From assembly GCA_037892935.1 (NCBI GenBank), contig JAYXKI010000016.1:372001-436000 (forward strand): DNA of 64,000 nucleotides, given 5' to 3'. The DNA is from Phlebopus portentosus. Lineage: Eukaryota > Basidiomycota > Agaricomycetes > Boletales > Boletinellaceae. Position 1 is the stretch's first letter. Each line of letters starts with the position of its first letter. Positions 9,500 to 19,106 of the stretch are shown piece after piece. The notes under the pieces are model-generated. The model worked only from the letters and a program-made list of their open reading frames with translations. It was not told where the DNA came from and searched no databases. Both the position numbers and the translations under genes were made by a program.

Positions 9500-10552
9500 G
9501 TTTGCTGGCCTAATGGATTTTGGTGCTAATGCAGGACTAGAGGACATCTATCTGTCTTATGAAGATGCTCTGGAATATGCATTCCAGTCATCTAATTGCA
9601 CTGAGCATGTGTTCTCTGCACAAGATGTGCAACACATCAGTCCTGAACCCTATCAGTGGAAGGACATCAAAGGACGTCCTGATGCAGACCTCTGGGAGAA
9701 AGCAGCCATGGAGGAATTGATCAGTCTGATTGAGAATGGCACATTTGAACCAGTCAGACTACCTCCTGGCAGAAAGCCCATTGGATGCAGATGGGTGTTC
9801 AAGCTCAAGCGCAAGGCAGATGGATCTGTAGACAGGTACAAGCAAGGCTGGTAGCAAGGGCTTCTCTCAGCAACCAGGTCTTGAGTTCTCTCAGGTGTTT
9901 GCCCCTACAGCCAAGTGGGCTGCACTTAGAGCCATCCTGGCAATAGCTGCATTTGAAGACCTTGAGCTGTATAGTATTGATATCTCTACTGCTTTCCTCA
10001 ATGGTGAGATGGAGCATGATGTCTACATGAACCAGCCTGAAGGATTTAAGGACTACTTTGGCCCTGGATTTGTTCTCAAGCTGATCAAGTCAATTTATGG
10101 CCTTAAGCAGGCTGGCCACCAATGGCACAAGAAGCTTGATTCAGTGATGAAGAGCATGGGCTTCAAGTTAGTGCGCTGTGATTACAGCATTTGGGTGTAC
10201 AGCAGAGATGAAGTGCATATCATCATTCCAGTCTATGTTGATGACATGACCATTGCTGTAAAGTCTAAGCAGCAGTATGAGTCTGTCAGAGATGAACTGG
10301 CCAAGCACTTTAAACTGCATGAGTTGGGCCCAACCTCATTCCTGCTAGGAGTCCATATTCAGAGAGACCGCTCCAAGCACTCTATCAGTCTGTCACAGAG
10401 ACAGTATATTATTGATGTGCTAGAGCGCTTCAGCATGAGCAACTGTGGCACTGTTACTACTCCTCTCCCTGAGCAGAAGCTCAGCAAGGACATGGCTCCT
10501 AAGACCCCTGCAGAAACTGAATACATGAAGCAGGTGCCCTACAAGCAATTGG
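9500..10552 (+). pseudogene. C1 copia pol, middle part (reverse transcriptase), two 1-bp deletions
   Basis: Resumes the C1 frame after the insertion and target duplication: linker, then reverse transcriptase (G-C-R-W-V-F-K-L-K-R ... Y-V-D-D-M-T-I). Relative to C4, one G is missing near 9843 and one C near 9855, which breaks the frame just before the RT core. The frame recovers only partly, so this copy cannot make RT. At 10552 the sequence is cut by the LTR of C3. Confidence 0.9.
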
Positions 10553-10804
10553 TGTTAGATCACACAAATCCAGCAAGGGACCACTGAGTCCAGTGGTGAG
10601 TACACTTGATATATATTAGCAGTCTAACTACATACCTGAGTCCAGTGGTGAGTACACTTGATGTAGAGTACTCACCAATGGACTGTGCCGCTTTTACAGG
10701 AGATTACATAAGCATCACATGATCAAGAAAGCGGACATAAGGAAGAATATAAACAGAACAATAAACTACAAAATACTAAGAGTGTCAGAATCACACTTCT
10801 AACA
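10553..10804 (-). repeat. C3 3' LTR (252 bp)
   Basis: Reverse complement of the family LTR with intact TGTTAGA...TCTAACA ends. Differs from the C3 5' LTR (23130-23381) at two positions that I can see. A polypurine tract (read on minus, AGGGGGGAG) adjoins it at 10805-10813. Confidence 0.95.
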
Positions 10805-10831
10805 CTCCCCCCTGATCTGACACTTCTTCCT

Positions 10832-12013
10832 TCAACACAATCCCAGCATCTTACACATCTCCTGCACCTTTACTCTGCTTAGTGCTTTGGTCATAATGTC
10901 TGCTGGCATGGTCTGAGTGGGCAAGTAATGCACTTTGATATGACCAGCCTCTACAACATCTCTCAACCAGTAGAAGCGCAGATCTAGGTGTTTCATGCGT
11001 CCATGATGCTCAGGATTGTTTGCCACAGACAGAGCAGACTGGTTATCAATATACAGGGAAGAGGGTGCATCAAACTTGTAGCCAAACTCTGTAAAGAGAT
11101 TTCTCAGCCACATAATCTCTTGTCCTGCACTAACAGCAGCAATGTATTCTGCTTCAGTGGTAGATAGAGTCACAAAGGGCTGCAACTTGCTAGCCCAGCT
11201 GATAGCACCAGTTCCCATCTTGACAACCATCCCACTTGTGGACCGTCTGTTATCCTCATTTCCTCCATAGTCAGCATCACAGAAGGTAGTGAACAGCTCA
11301 GAGGACTTAGGATCAGGTGCATAAGTCAACCTGAAATCCTTTGTACCCTGCAAATAGCGACATAGATGCTTTGCTGCCTTCCAATGAGCTGGACCAGGAT
11401 TAGAACTGAAGCGTCCCAAGACACCAACTGCATAGGCAATATCTGGCCTAGTAGCAATAGCTAAGTACATGAGTGCACCAACCAATTGCTTGTAGGGCAC
11501 CTGCTTCATGTATTCAGTTTCTGCAGGGGTCTTAGGAGCCATGTCCTTGCTGAGCTTCTGCTCAGGGAGAGGAGTAGTAACAGTGCCACAGTTGCTCATG
11601 CTGAAGCGCTCTAGCACATCAATAATATACTGTCTCTGTGACAGACTGATAGAGTGCTTGGAGCGGTCTCTCTGAATATGGACTCCTAGCAGGAATGAGG
11701 TTGGGCCCAACTCATGCAGTTTAAAGTGCTTGGCCAGTTCATCTCTGACAGACTCATACTGCTGCTTAGACTTTACAGCAATGGTCATGTCATCAACATA
11801 GACTGGAATGATGATATGCACTTCATCTCTGCTGTACACCCAAATGCTGTAATCACAGCGCACTAACTTGAAGCCCATGCTCTTCATCACTGAATCAAGC
11901 TTCTTGTGCCATTGGTGGCCAGCCTGCTTAAGGCCATAAATTGACTTGATCAGCTTGAGAACAAATCCAGGGCCAAAGTAGTCCTCAAATCCTTCAGGCT
12001 GGGTCATGTAGAC
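10832..12013 (-). pseudogene. C3 copia pol C-terminal part (reverse transcriptase end and RNase H)
   Basis: Minus-strand coding sequence from the C2 insertion point to the TGA at 10832. It holds the Y-V-D-D catalytic box and RNase H (D-A-D-Y-G-G-N-E-D-N-R-R-S-T-S-G and T-E-A-E-Y). No stops or frameshifts: apart from the two insertions (C2 and the 209-bp element) the C3 frame appears intact. One C3 change in RNase H gives A-D-Y instead of the A-D-H seen in C2. Confidence 0.9.
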
Positions 12014-12265
12014 TGTTAGAAGTGTGATCCTGACACTGTTATTATTCTTTATTATTCTGTTTATATTATATTCTTCTTTATATCTACTTTCCTGATCATA
12101 TGATGCTTATGTAATCTTCTGTAAAAGCGGCACAGTCCATTGGTGAGTACTCTACATCAAGTGTACTCACCACTGGACTCAGGTATGTAGTTAGACTGTT
12201 AATCTACATCAAGTGTACTCACCACTGGACTCAGTGGTCCCTTGCTGGATTTGTGTGATCTAACA
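12014..12265 (+). repeat. C2 5' LTR
   Basis: TGTTAGA...TCTAACA, 252 bp. It contains two copies of a ~52-bp unit (TACATCAAGTGTACTCACC...) and an inverted repeat GGTGAGTAC/GTACTCACC that can form a hairpin in the middle of the LTR. Confidence 0.97.
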
Positions 12266-12276
12266 GGTTATGAGCC
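12266..12276 (+). promoter_or_regulatory. C2 primer-binding site (initiator tRNA-Met anticodon stem-loop)
   Basis: GGTTATGAGCC abuts the LTR with no spacer and is complementary to 11 nt of the anticodon arm of fungal initiator tRNA-Met (GGCUCAUAACC). The same site is present in C1, C3 and C4 and, with one G-to-A change, in C5. Confidence 0.8.
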
Positions 12277-13451
12277 TTGAGCTCTAGCTGTTTGCACTGC
12301 CGCATTTTTGAGTTTTTGGGTTTGGAGAGCTGCTGCTGTTGTCAGAGAAGCTTTTGGTGTTCTGGACTGGCCTTTTGGTGTGTTCCTAGTGTTCCCATCA
12401 TCTTCTGCACCCTTCTGTGCAGTTTCCACAGTCCCAGAGCCCTCTGCCTTCTTCTTTGGCCTTTATTAGTGCCAAATCTCCCCAAAACTCCGCTGCTTGA
12501 TTGCTCCACAACCGTCCAGCCGTTTTCGACGCCCTTTGGCACGTTTACTCGGCCCATATAGGCCTACTGTCCTGCCGAGTTTCAGCTCGATCCGTTGCGA
12601 TTTGACACCGCTATAGCCCTATCACTTTTGGCTATTTTCGAAGTTACATTGCCTATCCCGGGTGAACCGCTGATCCGTTTCTCACGAAATTTGGCACGTC
12701 TATTCGGCCTATTTCCACGTCCCCTGTCGCGAAGTTTTAGCCAAATCGGTCAAGAACTCGTCGACTTATTGAAGGATCTTTGTTTTGCACCCCATTTTGG
12801 CAACTTTCAATTTACTCGGCAACTGCTGATCCGATCCGAACGCCTTTTGGTGTGCATACGGCTCCCATACCTGTGCATACTTCCACCAAGTTTCAGCCTG
12901 AGCGGCCGCGGTTTAACTGCGCTGTGGGCTATTCTTGTGCCGACCGAAATCGTCGATTGCTGCCGATCCGCTGATCCGATCCGCGTGCTTTTTGCACCGT
13001 TCGATTCGGCTCGTTGCCCTCTATCTGCGTGCCAATTTGCGCACCGTTCCGCCCATCCGTTCCCTCTCTGTGCTGCATTTTGTGTCTGGCAGCTCTGGTG
13101 TTAATTGGTGTGTGGCTCCATCACTGTTGTTGGATCAGCCTAGCCTACAGACTGTGAAGCTTGCCTGCCCGGCCTTAGTTCGCTGGTTGTAGTCACTCTT
13201 TGAGTGTCTACTTAAGCCTAGAGCCTCTCTCAGTTAGCGGTGCCTGCGGGGTCTTAGCAGACCAACAGACCAGCACTGTCTTGCGGCAAATCTGTGTATA
13301 CTTCAGTGACTGTAGAAGACTGCACTGGTTGGCATTGATCTGTCACCTCCAGGCATAATTTTGTTAGCGCTCTCTCCCTCATTACTCCCTCACTGCTTAT
13401 TTCTTCTGAGCATCACCTGTCCACTCTCATCCACACCTCATTCCAACAATC
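12277..13451 (+). other. C2 leader with three to four ~155-bp degenerate tandem units
   Basis: AGTTTCAGC-type anchors at 12578, 12733 and 12889 are spaced 155 and 156 bp. CTGATCCG unit starts lie near 12669, 12825 and 12969, and the last unit is incomplete. The leader is GC- and CpG-rich in contrast to the LTR. An open frame at 12595-13104 starts at TTG and has no ATG. The function is unknown; packaging or a structured RNA role is possible. Confidence 0.6.
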
Positions 13452-16400
13452 ATGTCTGATCCTGTCACCTCTGAGACGCTATCCACCATCACCAAGCTCA
13501 ATGACAGCAATTACTCTGTCTGGAAGCATGATATGCGTGCTACACTTCAAGTCAAGAAGTTGTGGCGCTTGACCTCTGGTCAGGAAGCTAAGCCTAGTGC
13601 TCCAGATGATGCTGTTCAGCTCTGGGAAGAGAAGGCTGAGCAAGCTGCTGGCCTGATCTATCAGAGAATTGAGCATAGCATGCAGGTCATGGTGCAGGAT
13701 TACATGGATGATCCAGTCAAGATGTGGACTGAGCTTCAGAAGATCAATGAGCAGGATAACCCAGCTGCGCGCTTTAATGCCTATGATGAGTTCTTCAACA
13801 TCACCAAGAAGGAAGATGAGTCCCTCACCAACCTGGTGAGCAGGGTTGAGCTGGCATTGCACAAAATCAGAAGCACTCGTTCTACCACCCTCAAGCTTGA
13901 GGAGTTTGAGAATGAGCTTGCATGTGCATGCCTAATACGTGCTCTTCCTGAGGACTATACCTCCTTTCGCTCTGCAGTGCTCCTTATGAAGGAATTCAAG
14001 TGGAATAACCTTAAGGAAGCATTTGCTCAAGAGCAGCAGAACCGTCAAGAGCGCGTCCAGCTTCAGCCCCAGGCCATGTTCACATCCACCAGTAGTGCTG
14101 CTAAGCCTATCTCCTCTCAAAATGTCACTTGCACATTCTGTGGCACTCCTAGACACACTGAGGAGAACTGCCATATGAAGCAGGCAGCTTCTAAGGATGC
14201 ACATGCCAGGGCTAAGAGAAACAGGGAAGAGAAGAGGAGGAGAGGCTGGAAGGGCCAGAAGGCCCATATTGCTCAAGATGAATCTGCTGAATCTGCTGAA
14301 TTTGCTGGCAATGCAAGTGCTCTTGACTTCACCAATCCCCAATCCCCTCTTATCCCAGATGCCGGAACTGACTGGATTGCTGATACAGGTGCCACTTGCC
14401 ACATGACTCCACATCGTCATTGGTTCACCAAATACTCAACAAATCACACCCCTATTCGTTTAGCCAACAACCAAGTTATTTATTCAGTTGGCATTGGCAC
14501 AGTGCGCTTTCAGCCTGTAGTTAGTGGCAAACCTGGACAGTTACTTGAATTTGAGCGTGTATTACATGTTCCTGATCTTAGAAACAATCTCCTCTCAGTC
14601 CTGTATTTGACTCGTTCCAAATCATATGTTGTCACCATTCATCATAACAAAATGCTTTTCCATCGTCATGGATCAGTCCTGTTCACTGCAAACATCACTC
14701 CCAACAATGCAGCAACTCTCAATGGCCACATTGTCCCCACCATTGCTTATGCTGCATTTACAAGCACCTGTCCACTTGACACTACACTTTGGCACAGGCG
14801 CTTTGCACATCTTAATCATGGTGATGTGAACAGGTTGATGACTGAGGAGTTGGTCAAGGGAATGATTGTCAAGTCCAAGAGCACTCCAGATCCTATCTGT
14901 GAACCTTGCATTGCTGGCAAGCAGCATAGGTCTAATGTCTCCAAACTTGCATCTCACAGAGCTTCTGATCTCCTTCAATTGGTTCACTCTGACGTTCATG
15001 GTCCATTGCCTGTCCAGTCTAGACATGGCTTCAAGTATTGGATCACCTTCATTGATGATTACAGTCGCTACTGGGCTGTTCTCCCTTTGAAGAAGAAGAG
15101 TGATGCATTTGCTGCCTTCAAACAATTTAAGGCCTATGCAGAGAATCAATTGGGAGTGAAGATCAAGGCCACTCGTGATGATAAAGGTGGAGAGTATGTG
15201 TCTAAGGAATGGGACCAGTTCTGCATCACTGCAGGCATCCACAGGCAGCACACTATTAGAGATGAACCTCATCAAAATGGTGTTGCAGAGCGTGCCAACA
15301 GGACACTTGCAGAGGGCATCACTACTATGCTTAATGAAGCGCATCTGCCCTCTACCTTCTGGTGGGATGCAGTGGCAGCATTTGTACATGTGCACAACCG
15401 CTCTCCCACCTCTGCTGTGTCTGCCAGTACACCCTATGAGCTCTGGTATCAGTCAAAGCCAGATGTCTCTCACTTGCGTGTATTTGGGTGCACCTCCTAT
15501 GTGCTTGTGAAGAAAGATCAACACAAGCAGCTGCAGTCCCACACACAGAAATGTGTGTTCCTAGGCTACCCCTCCAATTATAAAGGCTGGCTGTTCTGGA
15601 ATCCTCTTACCAGGAAGGAAGTCATCAGTGACTCTGCTCAGTTTGACGAGAGAGTGTTTCCTGGTACATCCAGAAACCCAGTTGACCTGAGGGTGAATAT
15701 GCCTGCACAGACAGAAGACCTGCCAGAACAGGGGGGAGTAGAGGATGCTATTGATGTTCTGCCAGCTCCTCCTCCTCCACCTGCTCCTGCACATCCAGCA
15801 GATCCTCCTATACCTACACCTACACCTACACCCAGTCCTCCACCCAATCCATCACCTAGTCCTCCACCACATGGTCCTTCACATCATCCTCCTTCACCAC
15901 CAGCTACTCATCCTCCAAAGCGTGAACATACTACTTCACCTCTGCCATCTGAGCAGGCCTCAAAGAAACAAAGGCCTGCTTCTCCCTGGTGGCCAGATCC
16001 AATGTGGAGGCCCATTAGACGTCATACCACTGGCTGGTGGGATGTGGACTATGTTGGAAAGCGCCTTCCCAGATGTGTGCCAGACTCTCCTATTCCACCA
16101 CAGCGCTTTAACTTCAACTCAGCAGAGCCAACTGCATCTGACACTGCACCTGACACTGCTTCTGAAACTGACTCTGCAGCACAGCCAGATGTTGTAGAAC
16201 AGCCAGAGCAGGATGTTGAGATGGACAGTGATTCACCTGATGAACTGGACATCATGTCAGAAGAGGAGTTGCAAGCTGAAGCACTGATGTTTGCTGGCTT
16301 AATGGATTTTGGTGCTAATGCAGGACTGGAGGACATCTATCTGTCTTATGAGGATGCTCTGGAATATGCATTTCAGACATCTCATTGCGCTGAGCATGTG

Positions 16401-17993
16401 TTCTCTGCACAAGGTGTGCAACACATCAGTCCTGAACCCTATCAGTGGAAGGACATCAAAGGACGCCCGGATGCAGACCTCTGGGAGAAGGCAGCCATGG
16501 AGGAATTTATCAGTCTGATTGAGAATGGCACATTTGAGCCAGTCAGACTGCCTCCTGGCAGAAAGCCCATTGGATGCAGATGGGTGTTCAAGCTCAAGCG
16601 CAAGGCAGATGGATCTGTGGACAGGTACAAGGCAAGGCTGGTGGCCAAGGGATTCTCACAGCAACCAGGACTTGAATTCTCTCAAGTATTTGCTCCTACA
16701 GCCAAATGGGCTGCACTTAGAGCTATCCTGGCATTGGCTGCATTTGAAGACCTTGAGCTGTACAGTGTTGACATCTCTACTGCTTTCCTCAATGGTGAGA
16801 TGGAGCATGATGTCTACATGAACCAGCCTGAAGGATTTGAGGACTACTTTGGCCCTGGATTTGTTCTCAAGCTGATCAAGTCAATTTATGGCCTTAAGCA
16901 GGCTGGCCACCAATGGCACAAGAAGCTTGATTCAGTGATGAAGAGCATGGGCTTCAAGTTAGTGCGCTGTGATTACAGCATTTGGGTGTACAGCAGGGAT
17001 GAAGTGCGCATCATTATTCCAGTCTATGTTGATGACATGACTATTGCTGCCAAGTCTAAGCAGCAGTATGAGTCTGTCAGAGATGAGCTGGCCAAGCACT
17101 TCAAACTGCATGAACTGGGCCCAACCTCATTCCTACTAGGAGTTCACATTGAGAGAGACCGCTCTAAGTACTCTATCAGTCTGTCACAGAGACAGTACAT
17201 TATTGATGTGCTAGAGCGCTTCAGCATGAGCAACTGTGGCACTGTTACTACTCCTCTCCCTGAGCAGAAGCTCAGCAAGAACATGGCTCCCAAGACCCCT
17301 GCAGAGATTGAATACATGAAGCAAGTGCCCTACAAGCAATTGGTTGGTGCACTCATGTATCTGGCTATAGCTACAAGACCAGACATTGCATATGCAGTTG
17401 GTGTCTTAGGACGCTTCAGTTCTAACCCTGGTCCAACTCATTGGAAGGCAGCAAAGCATTTATGTCGCTATCTGCAGGGTACCAAGGATTTCAGGCTAAC
17501 CTATGCACCTGATCCTAAGTCCCCTGAGCTGTTCACTACCTTCTGTGATGCTGACCATGGAGGAAATGAGGATAACAGACGCTCCACAAGTGGGATGGTT
17601 GTCAAGATGGGAACTGGTGCTATCAGCTGGGCTAGCAAGCTACAGCCCTTTGTGACTCTGTCTACCACTGAAGCAGAATATATTGCTGCTGTCAGTGCAG
17701 GACAAGAGATTATGTGGCTTAGAAATCTGTTTACAGAGTTTGGCTACAAGTTTGATGCACCTTCTTCCCTGTACATTGATAACCAGTCTGCTCTGTCTGT
17801 GGCAAACAATCCTGAGCATCATGGACGCATGAAACACCTAGATCTGCGCTTCTACTGGTTGAGAGATGTTGTAGAGGCTGGTCATATCAATGTGCATTAC
17901 TTGCCTACTCAGACCATGCCAGCTGACATCATGACCAAAGCACTGAGCAGAGTGAAGGTGCAAGAGATGTGTAAGATGCTGGGGTTGAAATAA
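13452..17993 (+). CDS. Copia gag-pol polyprotein of C2 (1513 aa)
   Basis: A single uninterrupted frame in the copia order. Gag core about residues 1-220; CCHC nucleocapsid knuckle near 225-240 (C-T-F-C-G-T-P-R-H-T-E-E-N-C); retropepsin A-D-T-G-A near 310. GAG-pre-integrase HHCC near 440-490, integrase core from about 510 (H-S-D-V-H-G, T-R-D-D-K-G-G-E, G-V-A-E-R-A-N). Proline-rich and acidic linker about 770-940, reverse transcriptase about 1040-1250 with Y-V-D-D near 1191, RNase H about 1365-1500. All catalytic residues are present. ATG 13452 is supported by the same start in C1, C3, C4 and C5. There is no gag stop, so gag-pol stoichiometry must come from processing or splicing. The C-terminus ends L-G-L-K, where other copies end L-G-L-C. 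Confidence 0.97.
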   Translation: MSDPVTSETLSTITKLNDSNYSVWKHDMRATLQVKKLWRLTSGQEAKPSAPDDAVQLWEEKAEQAAGLIYQRIEHSMQVMVQDYMDDPVKMWTELQKINEQDNPAARFNAYDEFFNITKKEDESLTNLVSRVELALHKIRSTRSTTLKLEEFENELACACLIRALPEDYTSFRSAVLLMKEFKWNNLKEAFAQEQQNRQERVQLQPQAMFTSTSSAAKPISSQNVTCTFCGTPRHTEENCHMKQAASKDAHARAKRNREEKRRRGWKGQKAHIAQDESAESAEFAGNASALDFTNPQSPLIPDAGTDWIADTGATCHMTPHRHWFTKYSTNHTPIRLANNQVIYSVGIGTVRFQPVVSGKPGQLLEFERVLHVPDLRNNLLSVLYLTRSKSYVVTIHHNKMLFHRHGSVLFTANITPNNAATLNGHIVPTIAYAAFTSTCPLDTTLWHRRFAHLNHGDVNRLMTEELVKGMIVKSKSTPDPICEPCIAGKQHRSNVSKLASHRASDLLQLVHSDVHGPLPVQSRHGFKYWITFIDDYSRYWAVLPLKKKSDAFAAFKQFKAYAENQLGVKIKATRDDKGGEYVSKEWDQFCITAGIHRQHTIRDEPHQNGVAERANRTLAEGITTMLNEAHLPSTFWWDAVAAFVHVHNRSPTSAVSASTPYELWYQSKPDVSHLRVFGCTSYVLVKKDQHKQLQSHTQKCVFLGYPSNYKGWLFWNPLTRKEVISDSAQFDERVFPGTSRNPVDLRVNMPAQTEDLPEQGGVEDAIDVLPAPPPPPAPAHPADPPIPTPTPTPSPPPNPSPSPPPHGPSHHPPSPPATHPPKREHTTSPLPSEQASKKQRPASPWWPDPMWRPIRRHTTGWWDVDYVGKRLPRCVPDSPIPPQRFNFNSAEPTASDTAPDTASETDSAAQPDVVEQPEQDVEMDSDSPDELDIMSEEELQAEALMFAGLMDFGANAGLEDIYLSYEDALEYAFQTSHCAEHVFSAQGVQHISPEPYQWKDIKGRPDADLWEKAAMEEFISLIENGTFEPVRLPPGRKPIGCRWVFKLKRKADGSVDRYKARLVAKGFSQQPGLEFSQVFAPTAKWAALRAILALAAFEDLELYSVDISTAFLNGEMEHDVYMNQPEGFEDYFGPGFVLKLIKSIYGLKQAGHQWHKKLDSVMKSMGFKLVRCDYSIWVYSRDEVRIIIPVYVDDMTIAAKSKQQYESVRDELAKHFKLHELGPTSFLLGVHIERDRSKYSISLSQRQYIIDVLERFSMSNCGTVTTPLPEQKLSKNMAPKTPAEIEYMKQVPYKQLVGALMYLAIATRPDIAYAVGVLGRFSSNPGPTHWKAAKHLCRYLQGTKDFRLTYAPDPKSPELFTTFCDADHGGNEDNRRSTSGMVVKMGTGAISWASKLQPFVTLSTTEAEYIAAVSAGQEIMWLRNLFTEFGYKFDAPSSLYIDNQSALSVANNPEHHGRMKHLDLRFYWLRDVVEAGHINVHYLPTQTMPADIMTKALSRVKVQEMCKMLGLK

Positions 17994-18098
17994 GATGTGT
18001 CACAGACTGTGACATATGTCACACAGAGCGGATGCGTACGCATCCGTGACTTGTCACACCTTGTCACATATGTGACATACATGTGACAGAGATGTGTC
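17994..18098 (+). repeat. C2-specific cluster of TGTSACA motifs and three perfect palindromes
   Basis: Between the stop codon and polypurine tract C2 has ~100 bp absent from C1, C3, C4 and C5. It holds perfect palindromes at 18008-18023 (16 bp, TGTGACATATGTCACA), 18029-18046 (18 bp, centre GCGTACGC) and 18062-18077 (16 bp, TGTCACATATGTGACA), and about seven copies of TGT(C/G)ACA. It could be an array of binding sites for a dimeric factor, or a strongly structured RNA segment. Confidence 0.7.
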
Positions 18099-18103
18099 AG
18101 ATC

Positions 18104-18112
18104 AGGGGGGAG
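18104..18112 (+). other. C2 polypurine tract
   Basis: AGGGGGGAG immediately before the TG of the 3' LTR. It is the plus-strand primer site and is conserved in the other copies. Confidence 0.85.
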
Positions 18113-18364
18113 TGTTAGAAGTGTGATCCTGACACTGTTATTATTCTTTATTATTCTGTTTATATTATATTCTTCTTTATATCTACTTTCCTGATCATAT
18201 GATGCTTATGTAATCTTCTGTAAAAGCGGCACAGTCCATTGGTGAGTACTCTACATCAAGTGTACTCACCACTGGACTCAGGTATGTAGTTAGACTGTTA
18301 ATCTACATCAAGTGTACTCACCACTAGACTCAGTGGTCCCTTGCTGGATTTGTGTGATCTAACA
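18113..18364 (+). repeat. C2 3' LTR
   Basis: 252 bp, identical to the 5' LTR except for one G-to-A change in the second ACCACTGGACTC phrase. Followed by the target duplication TAGAC. Confidence 0.97.
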
Positions 18365-18887
18365 TAGACATCATGCTCCATCTCACCATTGAGAAAAACA
18401 GTAGAGATGTCAACACTATACAGCTCAAGGTCTTCAAATGCAGCTAATGCCAGGATGGCTCTAAGTGCAGCCCACTTGGCTGTAGGGGCAAACACCTGAG
18501 AGAACTCAAGACCTGGTTGCTGAGAGAAGCCCTTGGCTACCAGCCTTGCCTTGTACCTGTCTACAGATCCATCTGCCTTGCGCTTGAGCTTGAACACCCA
18601 TCTGCATCCAATGGGCTTTCTGCCAGGAGGTAGTCTGACTGGTTCAAATGTGCCATTCTCAATCAGACTGATCAATTCCTCCATGGCTGCTTTCTCCCAG
18701 AGGTCTGCATCAGGACGTCCTTTGATGTCCTTCCACTGATAGGGTTCAGGACTGATGTGTTGCACATCTTGTGCAGAGAACACATGCTCAGTGCAATTAG
18801 ATGACTGGAATGCATATTCCAGAGCATCTTCATAAGACAGATAGATGTCCTCTAGTCCTGCATTAGCACCAAAATCCATTAGGCCAG
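18365..18887 (-). pseudogene. C3 copia pol, middle part (start of reverse transcriptase)
   Basis: Minus-strand coding piece between the 209-bp insertion and the C2 insertion: acidic linker end and RT N-terminus (K-A-R-L-V-A-K-G-F-S-Q-Q ... F-L-N-G-E-M-E-H-D-V-Y). It is in frame with 10832-12013 once C2 and one target duplication are ignored. No stops. Confidence 0.9.
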
Positions 18888-18892
18888 CAAAC

Positions 18893-19101
18893 TATTAAGA
18901 GTTGAAAACAGGTGACCGGCCAGACTAGGGATTGAACCTAGGATCTCCTGAGTATATACCAGATGCTTTCACCACTAAGCTATCTAGCCAGGTTAATCAC
19001 TTTAGATTGGCATTACCAGCCTATGAGTTCAGGGTCCATATTGCTACTAAGCAGGGAATAACTCATAGTCTGAGTAAGCTGAGGATTATATAATCCTAAC
19101 A
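18893..19101 (-). mobile_element. Second copy of the 209-bp tRNA-containing insertion, in C3
   Basis: Same site, orientation relative to copia, target duplication (CAAAC in this orientation, 18888-18892 and 19102-19106) and, as far as I can read, identical sequence to 9291-9499. The tRNA-like part is at 18917-18989 on the minus strand. C1 and C3 therefore descend from one interrupted parent. Confidence 0.75.
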
Positions 19102-19106
19102 CAAAC

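Larger units (their letters stand above)
12014..18364 (+). mobile_element. C2: complete, young Ty1/copia retrotransposon
   Basis: 6351 bp with 252-bp LTRs differing at one base, an 11-nt initiator-Met primer site, an uninterrupted 1513-codon gag-pol, a polypurine tract, and a perfect 5-bp target duplication TAGAC (12009-12013 and 18365-18369). It sits inside the minus-strand copy C3, within the RT coding region. Everything needed for autonomous transposition is present, so it is the best candidate for an active element in the window. Confidence 0.97.

Noticed and set aside
12595..13104. 169-codon open frame in the copia leader, present in all young copies (also 5592, 22800-, 25222, 38343-)
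   Set aside because: It starts at TTG with no ATG, other frames are also open, and sequence is a diverged 155-bp tandem repeat. The copies are too similar for conservation to mean selection.
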